DNA of 64,000 bases, taken from NCBI GenBank assembly GCA_965232405.1, contig OZ246966.1, positions 1,488,001 to 1,552,000 of the forward strand, read 5' to 3'. Both the position numbers and the translations under genes were made by a program. Below are positions 1-7,680 of this stretch, in pieces. Each line of letters starts with the position of its first letter. Within the stretch, counting starts at the first letter, position 1. The notes under the pieces were generated by a model that saw only the letters and a list, made by a program, of their open reading frames with translations, was not told the origin of the DNA and did no database searches. The DNA comes from RCIO01 sp965232405 (GTDB lineage Bacteria > Pseudomonadota > Alphaproteobacteria > Rhizobiales > Rhizobiaceae).

Positions 1-1
1 C

Positions 2-859
2 TCGGCTGTGTTCCACCCCGAGGCCTCGCGCATTGCGCGGCTGGCATCGGGTGGCCGCTTCGGCATGGCGCAGTCGGTGTTCCAGATCGGCGGCAACACC
101 GGCACGGCAATCGGCCCTCTGCTGGCTGCCTTCATCGTGGTGCCGTTCGGGCAATCGAGCGTGGCGTGGTTTTCCATCATCGCGCTGGTCGGCATGGTGG
201 TGCTGTGGCGCGTCGGCGACTGGTACAGCCGCGAGCGGCAGCAGGCCAAGTCGACCACTGACGGTCCACTTTTCAGGCTGCCCAGAAAGACTGTCATCGT
301 CGCCTTGCTGGCTTTGATCGCGCTGACATTTTCGAAGAATGTCTATGTGGCCAGCCTGTCCAGCTACTACACCTTCTTTGTCATCGAGAAATTCGGTGTT
401 TCGGTGCAGGCATCGCAGCTGCTGCTTTTCCTGTTTCTCGGCGCGTCGGCGGCCGGCCTGATCCTCGGAGGACTTGTCAGCGACAAGGTAGGGGCCAGAA
501 CCGTGATCTGGTTTTCGATCCTTGGCGCGCTGCCGTTCACGCTGGCCCTGCCCTATGCCGACCTTACGTGGACGGCGGTGCTGACCGTGATCATCGGGAT
601 CGTGATGTCGTCAGCGTTTCCGGCAATCGTGGTTTTCGCCCAGGAGCTGGTTCCGGGCCGCGTGGGCATGATCGCCGGCATCTTTTTCGGCTTCGCCTTC
701 GGGATGGGCGGACTGGGCGCAGCGGTGCTGGGCGTTGTTGCCGACTACAAGGGCATCGATTTCGTCTATCTGCTCTGCTCGTTCCTGCCTGCGATCGGCC
801 TGGCGGCGATATTCCTGCCAAGCCACGCCGCCCTGAAACAGGCCGAGGCGGCGGGCTGA
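2..859 (+). CDS. Fosmidomycin-resistance-type MFS transporter (Fsr), 5' truncated
   Basis: C-terminal part of a 12-TM major facilitator efflux protein; the frame is open back to the window edge, so the start lies outside. The first visible residues read SAVFHPEASR, followed by a glycine-rich helix with GGNTGTAIGPLLAA, which is the typical centre of the Fsr (fosmidomycin resistance) family. About seven hydrophobic segments follow, with the cytoplasmic loop and second half of the fold intact, and the protein ends in a short charged tail. The family exports small toxic compounds with proton exchange; the natural substrate here is unknown. The next gene is convergent and starts 21 bases beyond the stop. 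Family assignment is good, substrate uncertain. Confidence 0.85.
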   Translation, partial: SAVFHPEASRIARLASGGRFGMAQSVFQIGGNTGTAIGPLLAAFIVVPFGQSSVAWFSIIALVGMVVLWRVGDWYSRERQQAKSTTDGPLFRLPRKTVIVALLALIALTFSKNVYVASLSSYYTFFVIEKFGVSVQASQLLLFLFLGASAAGLILGGLVSDKVGARTVIWFSILGALPFTLALPYADLTWTAVLTVIIGIVMSSAFPAIVVFAQELVPGRVGMIAGIFFGFAFGMGGLGAAVLGVVADYKGIDFVYLLCSFLPAIGLAAIFLPSHAALKQAEAAG

Positions 860-880
860 CAGTCGATAGTGCCCAATTCA

Positions 881-1381
881 TCAGGCGGCGTCGACACGCG
901 CGAACGCCCCTGTGCCGCGCAGGAACAGCGCCAGAGCGCCTCCAAGCGTGAGTATCGCGATGCCCACTCCGATTGCGGGCTGCGGGCCTTCGAAAAACAC
1001 TTCGTGCATGATGCGGCCGGGCAGAAACGATAGCCCACCCGCAATGATGAGGGCTCCAAAATACGTGCCCTGCATGACACGCTGGTGGCCAACGACAATG
1101 CGGCGGCGCACAAGCCAGACGCCGTAACCCAGCGAAAAGAAAGTGCCCAACGAGATGAGGTGTATCGGGCTCCAGACCCCCCACACCTTAATGGTGTGGA
1201 TGAAGAATGACGAGAAAGCGACAATCAGCATCAGGCCGACCCATGTGCGGCCGAGATAGCGGTGCCAGCGGCCGCTCTTTTTGCGGAACAGAATTGCTGC
1301 GCCCAGAAAGAACGCAGCGACGGCGGCGTAGGTGTGAAACTGGATGGCCGGCGAGGCCTCCAAGAGCGGTGCGAAGTTCAT
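881..1381 (-). CDS. DUF2306-type small integral membrane protein
   Basis: A 166-residue protein with four predicted membrane helices (about residues 13-32, 48-66, 73-92 and 110-150) and short charged loops such as FRKKSGRWHRYLG. The HxYLGRxWV pattern and a later VGHQRVMQGTYFGAL stretch fit the DUF2306 family of bacterial membrane proteins, whose role is not known; conserved histidines suggest a metal or haem site, which is inference. I chose the ATG at 1381; a longer frame to 1447 has no better start. It is divergent from the LytTR gene at 1482, so the roughly 100 bases between them should hold both promoters. Confidence 0.7.
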   Translation of the reverse strand: MNFAPLLEASPAIQFHTYAAVAAFFLGAAILFRKKSGRWHRYLGRTWVGLMLIVAFSSFFIHTIKVWGVWSPIHLISLGTFFSLGYGVWLVRRRIVVGHQRVMQGTYFGALIIAGGLSFLPGRIMHEVFFEGPQPAIGVGIAILTLGGALALFLRGTGAFARVDAA

Positions 1382-1481
1382 CAGTCCTGCCTCATTGATG
1401 TGGTTCGATGCGGTGCGGACTTGACCTCGGGCATTCGGCGCGGCCATTCAAAAGCGGTTTCGCGGATAACGGATTGGGTTC

Positions 1482-2279
1482 GTGGCCGACGGTCCACTGC
1501 ATTTCACGATGCGCGAATTGCAGCGCTATTTCTTCGCGCCGCCGTTCTGGGCGGCGATTGGCGGCGCGTCGGTGCTGCTCGGACTGATCGGCCCTTTCGG
1601 CACCTATGATGCACTGGCACTGCCGGGACGGCTTGCCTATTGGGCTGCAATAGCGGTTTCGACCTATTTTCTCGGTGGCGCCTGTGTGTTCCTGTTCGTG
1701 CGGCTCATCTCGCCTGATCGCATGCCAGGCGCTGTCATGTTCGCGTTGGCGGGAGCGATTGCGGGCATACCCGTCACGCTTGCGGTTTGGGGACTGAACG
1801 CAATCGTCTTTGGCGTCAATCCGGTCCATTCGATCGCTCTGATGCCACTGGCTGCCTATACGATCGTGATTGCCGCGATCGTCTCGATGCTGCTGGCCGT
1901 GTTCGGGCGCATGTTTGAAGAAGCGAAGGGCGGCGAGGATGCCGTTACCCGCGAGACAAGAAGACCCGGCATCATCGAGAGACTGCCGCCCAGCCAGCGT
2001 GGTCAGCTTTCGCACATGTCGATGCAGGATCACTATGTGGATGTTCGGACCGACAAGGGCGGCGGATTGGTGCTGATGCGGTTTGCCGATGCGGTGGCGG
2101 AAAGCGAAGGCGTCGACGGTCTTCAAATTCACCGCTCGCACTGGGTGGCGCGCGATGCGGTCGCAGAAGCGGTGCGGCGCGACGGCAAGCTGTTTTTGAG
2201 GCTCACGGACGGGACCGAACTGCCGGTCAGCCGCAGCTTTCAGTCAGCAGTCAAGGAAGCCGGGCTCCTGACGCGCTGA
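1482..2279 (+). CDS. LytTR DNA-binding regulator with N-terminal membrane domain
   Basis: A 265-residue protein with four hydrophobic helices in residues 20-145 followed by a linker and a C-terminal LytTR domain (about 165-262). The LytTR part is recognisable from LSHMSMQDHYVDVRT, the beta-strand LVLMRF, IHRSHWVAR and ELPVSRSF, all typical of the ten-stranded LytTR DNA-binding fold. This membrane-LytTR arrangement is common in proteobacteria and usually acts as a membrane-bound transcription regulator without a response-regulator receiver domain. The start at 1482 is GTG; an ATG at 1509 (MRELQRYFF) is an alternative. It is divergent from the DUF2306 gene, a likely target (inference). Confidence 0.85.
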   Translation: MADGPLHFTMRELQRYFFAPPFWAAIGGASVLLGLIGPFGTYDALALPGRLAYWAAIAVSTYFLGGACVFLFVRLISPDRMPGAVMFALAGAIAGIPVTLAVWGLNAIVFGVNPVHSIALMPLAAYTIVIAAIVSMLLAVFGRMFEEAKGGEDAVTRETRRPGIIERLPPSQRGQLSHMSMQDHYVDVRTDKGGGLVLMRFADAVAESEGVDGLQIHRSHWVARDAVAEAVRRDGKLFLRLTDGTELPVSRSFQSAVKEAGLLTR

Positions 2280-2297
2280 GATTTTTTCGCGAGGGCG

Positions 2298-2324
2298 TGT
2301 CACACAACGGGGCGCTGTCTCGTC
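2298..2324 (+). promoter_or_regulatory. ECF41-type sigma factor promoter
   Basis: TGTCACA at 2298-2304 and CGTC at 2321-2324 are separated by 16 bases. This is the published target of ECF41 sigma factors, and the third gene of the operon just downstream encodes an ECF41 sigma. The start codon of the first gene is at 2347 with GGAGGT at 2333-2338, leaving a very short leader. The match implies that the operon is autoregulated. Confidence 0.85.
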
Positions 2325-2346
2325 ATGGGTTCGGAGGTACGAACCC

Positions 2347-2733
2347 ATGCGAACACTTCTACTGATCCTTGCGGTCTATCAGGGCGCCAATGGCGCCGTG
2401 ATGCTGACGGCGCCTGAGTTCTGGTACGGCATAGTGCCGGATGCGGATCATACCGGGCCGCTCAACACGCATTTCATTCGCGACATCGGCCTCGGCTTTC
2501 TGGCCGCGGCGGCGGCCCTCGTCATCGCCATGAGGGAAGAGCTACGCGCCATCGCGCTGATCCCGGCGCTGATCTTTCTCGGCGGCCATGCAGGCTTGCA
2601 TGCGGTCGAGATGATCGCGCACGGCAGCAGCGGAGCGGCAGCCCTGCGCGACATCACAACCATCGTCATCCCAGCCTTCCTGCCCCTGATTGCGCTTCGG
2701 CAACGCGGCGCCAGCAGGGGAACCGCGTCATGA
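2347..2733 (+). CDS. Small four-helix membrane protein, first gene of the ECF41 operon
   Basis: A 128-residue, very hydrophobic protein with four predicted helices (about 1-20, 45-65, 70-85 and 95-120). I do not recognise a named family with certainty. A good ribosome site (GGAGGT) lies nine bases before the ATG, and its stop overlaps the next start by four bases (ATGA at 2730), so translation is coupled to the AhpD-like gene. It sits directly behind an ECF41-type promoter, making it part of the regulon of the sigma factor encoded two genes downstream. In ECF41 loci the co-transcribed partner is usually an oxidoreductase, epimerase or carboxymuconolactone decarboxylase-like protein; a membrane protein in first place is an addition to that pattern. 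Confidence 0.8.
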   Translation: MRTLLLILAVYQGANGAVMLTAPEFWYGIVPDADHTGPLNTHFIRDIGLGFLAAAAALVIAMREELRAIALIPALIFLGGHAGLHAVEMIAHGSSGAAALRDITTIVIPAFLPLIALRQRGASRGTAS

Positions 2734-3290
2734 TGAAGGGCTATCTCAAGCGGCAGTTCGGCAAGTTCGGCGAGCACTATGGCTACGACACAAGCTATCT
2801 GGAAGAGGTCGCCAATCTCGACACCAGCGGGGCCTTCAAACTGGGACTGGTGGCGCAATTCACCGGACACAAATTCGGGCTGGCGGCAGAACCCTATTTC
2901 GCAGCCAAGGTGACGGCGGCGAAATGGGCCGATTGCGGCTCATGCCTTCGCCTCTCGATCGCGATGGCGGCTGAGGCCGGCGTCAAGCGCGCCGATCTGA
3001 TTGCGATGCTGGTCGGGCCGGCCGAAGACGTTCCGGCCGACATGGCGCTTGCCGCCCGCTACACGCAGGCGACAATCGACAACGCTGCGGACCTTCCCGA
3101 AATCATCGCCGGGTGCGAAGAGCGCTGGGGGCGGAAAGGCATGGCAGGATTGTCGGCGGCGGTGGTCTCGGGGCTGTTCTATCCACTGTTCAAGCGCGGC
3201 GTCGGCTACGGCAATGTGTGCGAACCGGTGATGGCGGAGCTGAAGGCCGAAGCGCGGCGGCTCGAGATGGCAGAGGCAGCGAATGGGTAA
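2730..3290 (+). CDS. AhpD-like/carboxymuconolactone decarboxylase-like protein
   Basis: A 186-residue all-helical protein whose central motif WADCGSCLRLSIAMA (C69 and C72) matches the CxxC active site of the AhpD-like superfamily, which includes carboxymuconolactone decarboxylases and alkylhydroperoxidases. The histidine that usually follows the second cysteine in AhpD is not evident, so the precise chemistry is open. It overlaps its neighbours by four bases upstream and eight bases downstream, and so is translated together with the ECF41 sigma gene. Carboxymuconolactone-decarboxylase-like proteins are the best-known partners of ECF41 sigma factors, which fits the location. Confidence 0.85.
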   Translation: MMKGYLKRQFGKFGEHYGYDTSYLEEVANLDTSGAFKLGLVAQFTGHKFGLAAEPYFAAKVTAAKWADCGSCLRLSIAMAAEAGVKRADLIAMLVGPAEDVPADMALAARYTQATIDNAADLPEIIAGCEERWGRKGMAGLSAAVVSGLFYPLFKRGVGYGNVCEPVMAELKAEARRLEMAEAANG

Positions 3291-4182
3291 AACGCAGGGC
3301 GGGACCGACAGGCTGGACGCCTGGATTGACCAGCGCCAGCGGCTGGTGCGGCTTGCCTATCGCTATCTCGGCTCGGTGAGCGAAGCGGAAGACGTGGTGC
3401 AGGATGCTTGGCTGCGGTTTGCCGATGCGCCCGAGGCAATGGACCCGTCACGCTACCTTTCGCGCATCGTCACCAATCTGTGCCTCGATCGGCTGAAGTC
3501 CGCTCGGGCGCGGCGCGAAACCTATGTCGGCCCCTGGTTGCCCGAACCCATTGCCGGCGACATGGCCGTCCTTGGCGAGCCAGACGATGCCGCTCTCGAC
3601 ATTTCGTTCGGCGTGATGCGGGCGCTGGAGAGGCTTTCGCCGCAGGAGCGGGCGGCACTGTTCCTGCACGATTTGTTCGAGCTGACTTTCGAGGAGATAG
3701 CGGAAACACTACACCGCTCTCCCGCGGCCTGCCGGCAGATGGCGGTACGGGCGCGCTCTGCGCTGAAGAGCTCCAGGCAACGGTTCAAGCCGAGTGAAGA
3801 CGACGTCGCGCAGTTTGTAGCGCGTTTTGCGGAAACCGTGCGCACCGGCGATCTGGAACCGCTGAAAGCGCTGCTGGCGGCCGATGTGGCGTTTGTCTCC
3901 GACGGCGGAGGCAAGGTGAGTGCGGCGCTCAATGTGGTGACCGGCGCGGACAAGGTTGCACGGCTGCTTCTCGGTGTTGCGCGCAAGGAGGTGCGGTTCG
4001 AGGACGTGTCCGTCGATCCGGCGGTCATCAACGGCGCTCCGGGACTGCTGCTTTCGATCGGCGGCAAGATAGACCAGACGATGAGCTTCGGGCTCGATGA
4101 GCGGGGCGGCATCGCTGCAATTTTCGTGGTGCGCAATCCCGACAAGCTGGCGCGCGTTCAGGCCTCGCCGGATGAGGACTGA
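3283..4182 (+). CDS. ECF41-family RNA polymerase sigma factor with SnoaL-like C-terminal domain
   Basis: A 299-residue extracytoplasmic-function sigma factor. Region 2 spans about residues 15-80 (RLAYRYLGSVSEAEDVVQD) and region 4 about 113-165 (RLSPQERAALFLHD and the following helix-turn-helix). The linker contains YVGPWLPEPI, and the C-terminal half is a SnoaL-like extension with the two ECF41 signatures DGGGK (207-211) and NPDKL (285-289). In this family the extension replaces a separate anti-sigma factor, the DGGGK region being inhibitory and the extreme C-terminus stimulatory. No anti-sigma gene is present, as expected. The promoter at 2298-2324 is its probable target. Its 3' end overlaps that of the convergent amidase-like gene by 25 bases. 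Confidence 0.95.
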   Translation: MGKTQGGTDRLDAWIDQRQRLVRLAYRYLGSVSEAEDVVQDAWLRFADAPEAMDPSRYLSRIVTNLCLDRLKSARARRETYVGPWLPEPIAGDMAVLGEPDDAALDISFGVMRALERLSPQERAALFLHDLFELTFEEIAETLHRSPAACRQMAVRARSALKSSRQRFKPSEDDVAQFVARFAETVRTGDLEPLKALLAADVAFVSDGGGKVSAALNVVTGADKVARLLLGVARKEVRFEDVSVDPAVINGAPGLLLSIGGKIDQTMSFGLDERGGIAAIFVVRNPDKLARVQASPDED

Positions 4183-5048
4183 CCGCCGCTTTCGGCGCGC
4201 GCCTTCTTTCGCGATTTCGCCTGCGGTTTGTCCGGCTCGGCCTTCACGTCCTGTTGCGCCGGCACGGCCTCAGCCTTCTCGCTCCATACAAGCTTCTTGT
4301 AGTCGAAGCCGAAAGCCAGGGTCGGCTTGACGATCTCGAAATAGGGGGAGAGGTCGAAGTCGCGCGGCGTGTAGAGCGAGTGGTGGCGAATGTGCAGTAT
4401 CTCGCGCCGCGAATAGGCCGATTGGGCGGATGCCCGGCCCGGCGCCTTGGTGATCTCAGGCAGGATCGGATAGCGGATGTCGCCATAGGCTTCCGCGATC
4501 AGCGAGGAGCAGATGGCGCGTGTCGGGTCGCCTGATCCAAAAGCGATCATGCGACGCCGCCAGCGCACAGGCACGGGTGGCGTGGGCATGAAATAGCGCA
4601 ACATGTCGAAGATGTTCTTCATGTCGTAACGCAGGCCGAGCTTGCCGATCATGAAGTTCACGACCTTGTCGCGGTCGTCCGGCGTCAAGCCGCTGGGGCG
4701 GCAGATGCGGGTGTTGTAGGTGCGATATTTCGACAGCGGAACGGCAACGCAGCCCTCGCCCAGAATGACCTCGATGAGCCGCGGCCGCTCTGACCCGTCT
4801 TCAGGCTCAGGGAGGGCGTCTCCCACATAAAGCGCCGAATGCGACCATGTGGACTGGGTCAGATATTTGATAGCCGCCGAAACGCGCTGGTTGCCCTCGA
4901 CCAGCAGAACATCGCCGGCGCGCAAGGTGCGGTGCAGCGTTTCGGGGTCCGACGGCGTGTAGGGCTGGTAACCGGAGGACTCAGTCTCCAGCCGGTTGGC
5001 CAGCCAGCGGCCAACCTTGTCAAGCCATGTGTCGGTTCCAGCGCTCAT
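4158..5048 (-). CDS. YiiX/YebB-like permuted papain-fold hydrolase
   Basis: A 296-residue soluble protein. Residues 44-76 contain GDVLLVEGNQ and a later TWSHSALYVGD, the motif order of the YiiX/YebB group of NlpC/P60-related, circularly permuted papain-like enzymes; the catalytic cysteine is probably in RAICSSLIAEAY and the histidine in WSHSA. Related enzymes cleave amide or ester bonds in peptidoglycan peptides or lipids. The C-terminal 40 residues are low complexity and rich in lysine, alanine and glutamate. There is no signal peptide. A GGGAGG ribosome site precedes the ATG at 5048. It is convergent with the sigma gene and divergent from mbfA; I see no functional link to either. Confidence 0.8.
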   Translation of the reverse strand: MSAGTDTWLDKVGRWLANRLETESSGYQPYTPSDPETLHRTLRAGDVLLVEGNQRVSAAIKYLTQSTWSHSALYVGDALPEPEDGSERPRLIEVILGEGCVAVPLSKYRTYNTRICRPSGLTPDDRDKVVNFMIGKLGLRYDMKNIFDMLRYFMPTPPVPVRWRRRMIAFGSGDPTRAICSSLIAEAYGDIRYPILPEITKAPGRASAQSAYSRREILHIRHHSLYTPRDFDLSPYFEIVKPTLAFGFDYKKLVWSEKAEAVPAQQDVKAEPDKPQAKSRKKARAESGGQSSSGEA

Positions 5049-5198
5049 GCATCTCCTCCCGCGGCGCGACTATGCATTCACCGGTCGCTCGGGTGAAGGC
5101 CCGACACGGCAATTTGGGCCGTGCCGCGACCGCGTCAACGCAATGCTGAGCAAATTGAACGGCATGACGCCGTTGCAATGCGCTCGAGATCGCCTAAA

Positions 5199-5213
5199 TT
5201 AGAATCATTCTAA
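5199..5213. promoter_or_regulatory. Irr-binding iron control element (ICE)
   Basis: TTAGAATCATTCTAA is a perfect 7+1+7 palindrome and matches the ICE motif bound by Irr in rhizobia. It ends 12 bases before the mbfA start codon, a position suited to repression. In Agrobacterium and Bradyrhizobium, mbfA is repressed by Irr under iron limitation. Confidence 0.9.
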
Positions 5214-5225
5214 AGAGAGGCGCCC

Positions 5226-6209
5226 ATGCTTTCGCGCCTTTTCGGTTTCGGCCGCAGATCATTCGATTCGCTCTCCGAACAGGAGATTTTGGCGCTCGCC
5301 ATCTCATCGGAAGAAGACGACGGACGCATTTACCGCGCCTATGCAGACGGGTTGCGCGACGACTTCCCGCAATCGGCCAGGGTATTCGACGAGATGGCCG
5401 AGGAAGAAGACGGCCATCGCAACGCGCTCATCGAGCTTCACCGCGAGCGCTTCGGCGAGCGGATCCCGCTGATCAGGCGCGAGCATGTGCGCGGTTACTA
5501 TGAGCGCAGGCCGGACTGGCTGGTGCGGCCGCTCGGTATCGACAAGGTGCGCGTACAGGCCGAAGAGATGGAGCGCCAGGCAGAGCGCTTTTACACGGAA
5601 GCGGCAAAGCGGGCGGAGTACGCGGCAACACGCAAGCTTCTGGGCGATCTGGCGGCCGCCGAACGCGCACATGAATCGCTGGCAAGGCGGCTCGGCCTGA
5701 AACATGTGCCGGAGGATGTCCAGGATGAGGAGCGGCATGCCGAACGACGGCAATTCATCCTGACCTATGTTCAGCCGGGGCTGGCAGGGCTGATGGACGG
5801 CTCCGTTTCAACGCTGGCGCCGATCTTCGCCGCTGCCTTTGCCACGGGCGATACGTGGCAAACATTTCTGGTCGGGCTTTCGGCCTCGGTGGGCGCAGGC
5901 ATCTCGATGGGCTTTACCGAGGCCGCACACGACGACGGCAAGCTGTCGGGACGCGGATCGCCAATCAAGCGCGGGCTGGCGTCGGGAATCATGACCACGC
6001 TCGGCGGCCTCGGTCACGCGCTGCCCTATCTCATCCCGCATTTCTCGACTGCGACCGTGACAGCGATTGCGATAGTCTTTATCGAACTGTGGGCAATCGC
6101 CTTCATCCAGAACCGGTACATGGAAACGCCGTTCATGCGGGCCGCCTTTCAGGTGGTGCTTGGCGGCGGGCTGGTGCTGGCGGCGGGCGTTCTGATCGGC
6201 AACGCTTGA
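5226..6209 (+). CDS. mbfA: Membrane-bound ferritin MbfA, iron exporter
   Basis: A 327-residue fusion of a rubrerythrin-like ferritin domain (about 15-165) and a C-terminal VIT1/CCC1-type membrane domain (about 185-325) with five hydrophobic segments. Iron ligands are visible in EEDDGR, EEEDGHRNAL and EEMERQAERFY; the start of the membrane domain, GLMDGSVSTLAPIFAAA, is characteristic. MbfA binds ferrous iron in the cytoplasm and exports it, protecting against iron and hydrogen peroxide stress. The ICE palindrome immediately upstream indicates Irr control, so expression should rise when iron is plentiful. The ATG at 5226 follows an AGAGAGG ribosome site. It is a single-gene unit. Confidence 0.95.
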   Translation: MLSRLFGFGRRSFDSLSEQEILALAISSEEDDGRIYRAYADGLRDDFPQSARVFDEMAEEEDGHRNALIELHRERFGERIPLIRREHVRGYYERRPDWLVRPLGIDKVRVQAEEMERQAERFYTEAAKRAEYAATRKLLGDLAAAERAHESLARRLGLKHVPEDVQDEERHAERRQFILTYVQPGLAGLMDGSVSTLAPIFAAAFATGDTWQTFLVGLSASVGAGISMGFTEAAHDDGKLSGRGSPIKRGLASGIMTTLGGLGHALPYLIPHFSTATVTAIAIVFIELWAIAFIQNRYMETPFMRAAFQVVLGGGLVLAAGVLIGNA

Positions 6210-6251
6210 CGCCACACGATTTCGTCCGAGGCAGTCAGCGGTTCGCCGCTA

Positions 6252-6575
6252 TCAGGCCTGAGAGTGCGGCGTCGAGGCGAGTTTGAAGAAAGCGCGGTCC
6301 TCGCGCAGAATGAAGCGCCTTTCGCGCGCAAACTCGTAATTTGCCCTGCCCAGCGGATCGGCTGCAAGCCGCGCCCGATAGGCCTCATAGGCAGCAAGGC
6401 TGTCGATATTGTAGACGCCCCAGGCGGTGGTGGCTGAGCCCTCATGCGGCGCGAAATAGCCGATCAGGTCCGCCCCGCAACGCGGGATCGCCTGACCCCA
6501 GTTGCGGGCATATTCGACAAAATCATCTTTTCTGAACGGGTCGATCTCGTAACGGATAAAGCAGGTGATGGTCAT
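6252..6575 (-). CDS. NIPSNAP family protein
   Basis: A 107-residue protein with the ferredoxin-like dimeric alpha/beta barrel of the NIPSNAP family: MTITCFIRYEIDP, then WGQAIPRCGADLIGYF, then TTAWGVYNI and the final helix YRARLAADPLGRANYEFA. Members are small cytosolic proteins of poorly defined function, sometimes thought to handle reactive small molecules. It lies 68 bases downstream of the DUF1127 gene on the same strand and both are divergent from an ArsR-type regulator, so it probably forms a regulated unit with them. Confidence 0.88.
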   Translation of the reverse strand: MTITCFIRYEIDPFRKDDFVEYARNWGQAIPRCGADLIGYFAPHEGSATTAWGVYNIDSLAAYEAYRARLAADPLGRANYEFARERRFILREDRAFFKLASTPHSQA

Positions 6576-6643
6576 TACTGTTTCCCTGAAATGACAGTTC
6601 GACCGGGATCGAAATGACGATTGCGGCCGGACGGTAGGATTGG

Positions 6644-6862
6644 TCAGCGCCAGAACGGCTTGCTGATTTCGCGTTCAACGTCGGCGCGGCTGAGCCCGAC
6701 ATCGCGCAGCATGCGGTCATCCAGTTCGGCAAGCGCGCGGCGCTGCAGGTAACGGTCATAAGCGTCGGCAAGTTTGGCCAACACCTCAGTCGGGACGACA
6801 CCGCCAAAACGACGACGGGGCGGGATGAATTGCGAGAGCTGAATGATGGTCGGAACGGACAT
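6644..6862 (-). CDS. DUF1127 small protein
   Basis: A 72-residue protein ending in the DUF1127 helix-turn pattern (YLQRRALAELDDRMLRDVGLS and the following SRADVEREISKPFWR). Proteins of this type in rhizobia are arginine-rich, small, and in Agrobacterium and Rhodobacter some affect phosphate or RNA turnover; no exact function can be given here. Its ATG at 6862 is followed upstream by an operator candidate shared with the divergent ArsR gene. It is probably co-transcribed with the NIPSNAP gene downstream. Confidence 0.88.
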   Translation of the reverse strand: MSVPTIIQLSQFIPPRRRFGGVVPTEVLAKLADAYDRYLQRRALAELDDRMLRDVGLSRADVEREISKPFWR

Positions 6863-6884
6863 GGCTTTCTCCCTGTCGATGTCC

Positions 6885-6929
6885 CGACCATAGACGTTGA
6901 GTAACCGACATGCTTCGACTATGGTCGAA
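6885..6929. promoter_or_regulatory. Paired inverted operator sites between ArsR and DUF1127-NIPSNAP
   Basis: CGACCATAG (6885-6893) recurs in inverted form as CTATGGTCG (6919-6927). The second copy lies within a perfect 6+4+6 inverted repeat, TTCGACTATGGTCGAA (6914-6929). Both lie in the 96-base gap between the divergent start codons at 6862 and 6959, a typical place for binding by the ArsR-type dimer encoded next door. Confidence 0.6.
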
Positions 6930-6958
6930 TGATGTTTGTATGAGCGAAAGTAGACGTC

Positions 6959-7639
6959 ATGAAGGAAGGGCCAGACCTGTCACGTATCGCTTCGCTGGTG
7001 GGCGATCCCGCCCGGGCGAACATGCTGTCAGCACTGATGAGCGGCGCTGCGCTGACCGCCAGCGAACTGGCGCTGGAAGGAGGTGTGGGTCTCCCAACGG
7101 CGAGTTCGCATCTCGCCAAGCTCAGCGAAGGCGGATTGGTGACGGTGGCGACGCAGGGCCGGCACCGCTACTACGCGCTGGCCGGTGCGGAAGTGGCGGG
7201 AATGCTTGAGGCGATTTCGGGCGTCGCCGCCTCAGTCGGCCCCAAGCGGGCGCGGCCGGGCCCGCGCGACAGCGCCATGCGCGAGGCGCGGGTCTGCTAC
7301 GACCATCTGGCCGGCGAGAAGGGCGTCGCGCTTTTCGACCATCTGACCGGACACAAGCTGATCAGCGTTGCCGGCAAGGAAGTCTCGATCAGCGCGAAAG
7401 GGCGCGGCTGGTTTGCCGATTTCGGCGTCGATGTGCCGGCGCTGGAAACCGCGCGGCGGCCACTTTGCCGCGCATGTCTCGACTGGAGCGTGCGGCGCTC
7501 GCATCTGGCCGGCTCGCTTGGTGCGGCGGCGCTTGAGCGCATGTTCGAACTGAAATGGGCACGCCGCGAAGCCGACAGCCGGGTGGTCAGGTTCACGCCG
7601 AAGGGGCGGGCCGAATTCGAGCGACTGATCCGGACCTAG
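6959..7639 (+). CDS. ArsR-family winged-helix transcription regulator
   Basis: A 226-residue regulator. The N-terminal 80 residues form the ArsR winged helix (RIASLVGDPARANMLSALM, LTASELALEGGVGLPTASS as recognition region, and HRYYALA in the wing). The C-terminal extension (100-226) contains REARVCYDHLAGEKG and RRPLCRACLDWSVRR, with four cysteines in the whole protein, and resembles the longer ArsR proteins of proteobacteria whose ligand is unknown. No classical arsenic or zinc CxCxxC site is seen. It is divergent from the DUF1127-NIPSNAP pair, with an inverted-repeat operator between them, and most likely represses those genes and itself. A strong hairpin follows its stop. Confidence 0.88.
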   Translation: MKEGPDLSRIASLVGDPARANMLSALMSGAALTASELALEGGVGLPTASSHLAKLSEGGLVTVATQGRHRYYALAGAEVAGMLEAISGVAASVGPKRARPGPRDSAMREARVCYDHLAGEKGVALFDHLTGHKLISVAGKEVSISAKGRGWFADFGVDVPALETARRPLCRACLDWSVRRSHLAGSLGAAALERMFELKWARREADSRVVRFTPKGRAEFERLIRT

Positions 7640-7642
7640 AAA

Positions 7643-7670
7643 CGGCCCGCCGGCGAATGCCGGCGGGCCG
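7643..7670. terminator. Bidirectional hairpin terminator
   Basis: A perfect 12-bp stem (7643-7654 with 7659-7670) with a GAAT loop lies between the convergent ArsR and DUF892 genes. There is no long T-run, but position and stability suit termination in both directions. Confidence 0.75.
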
Positions 7671-7680
7671 TGCAGAGCCG

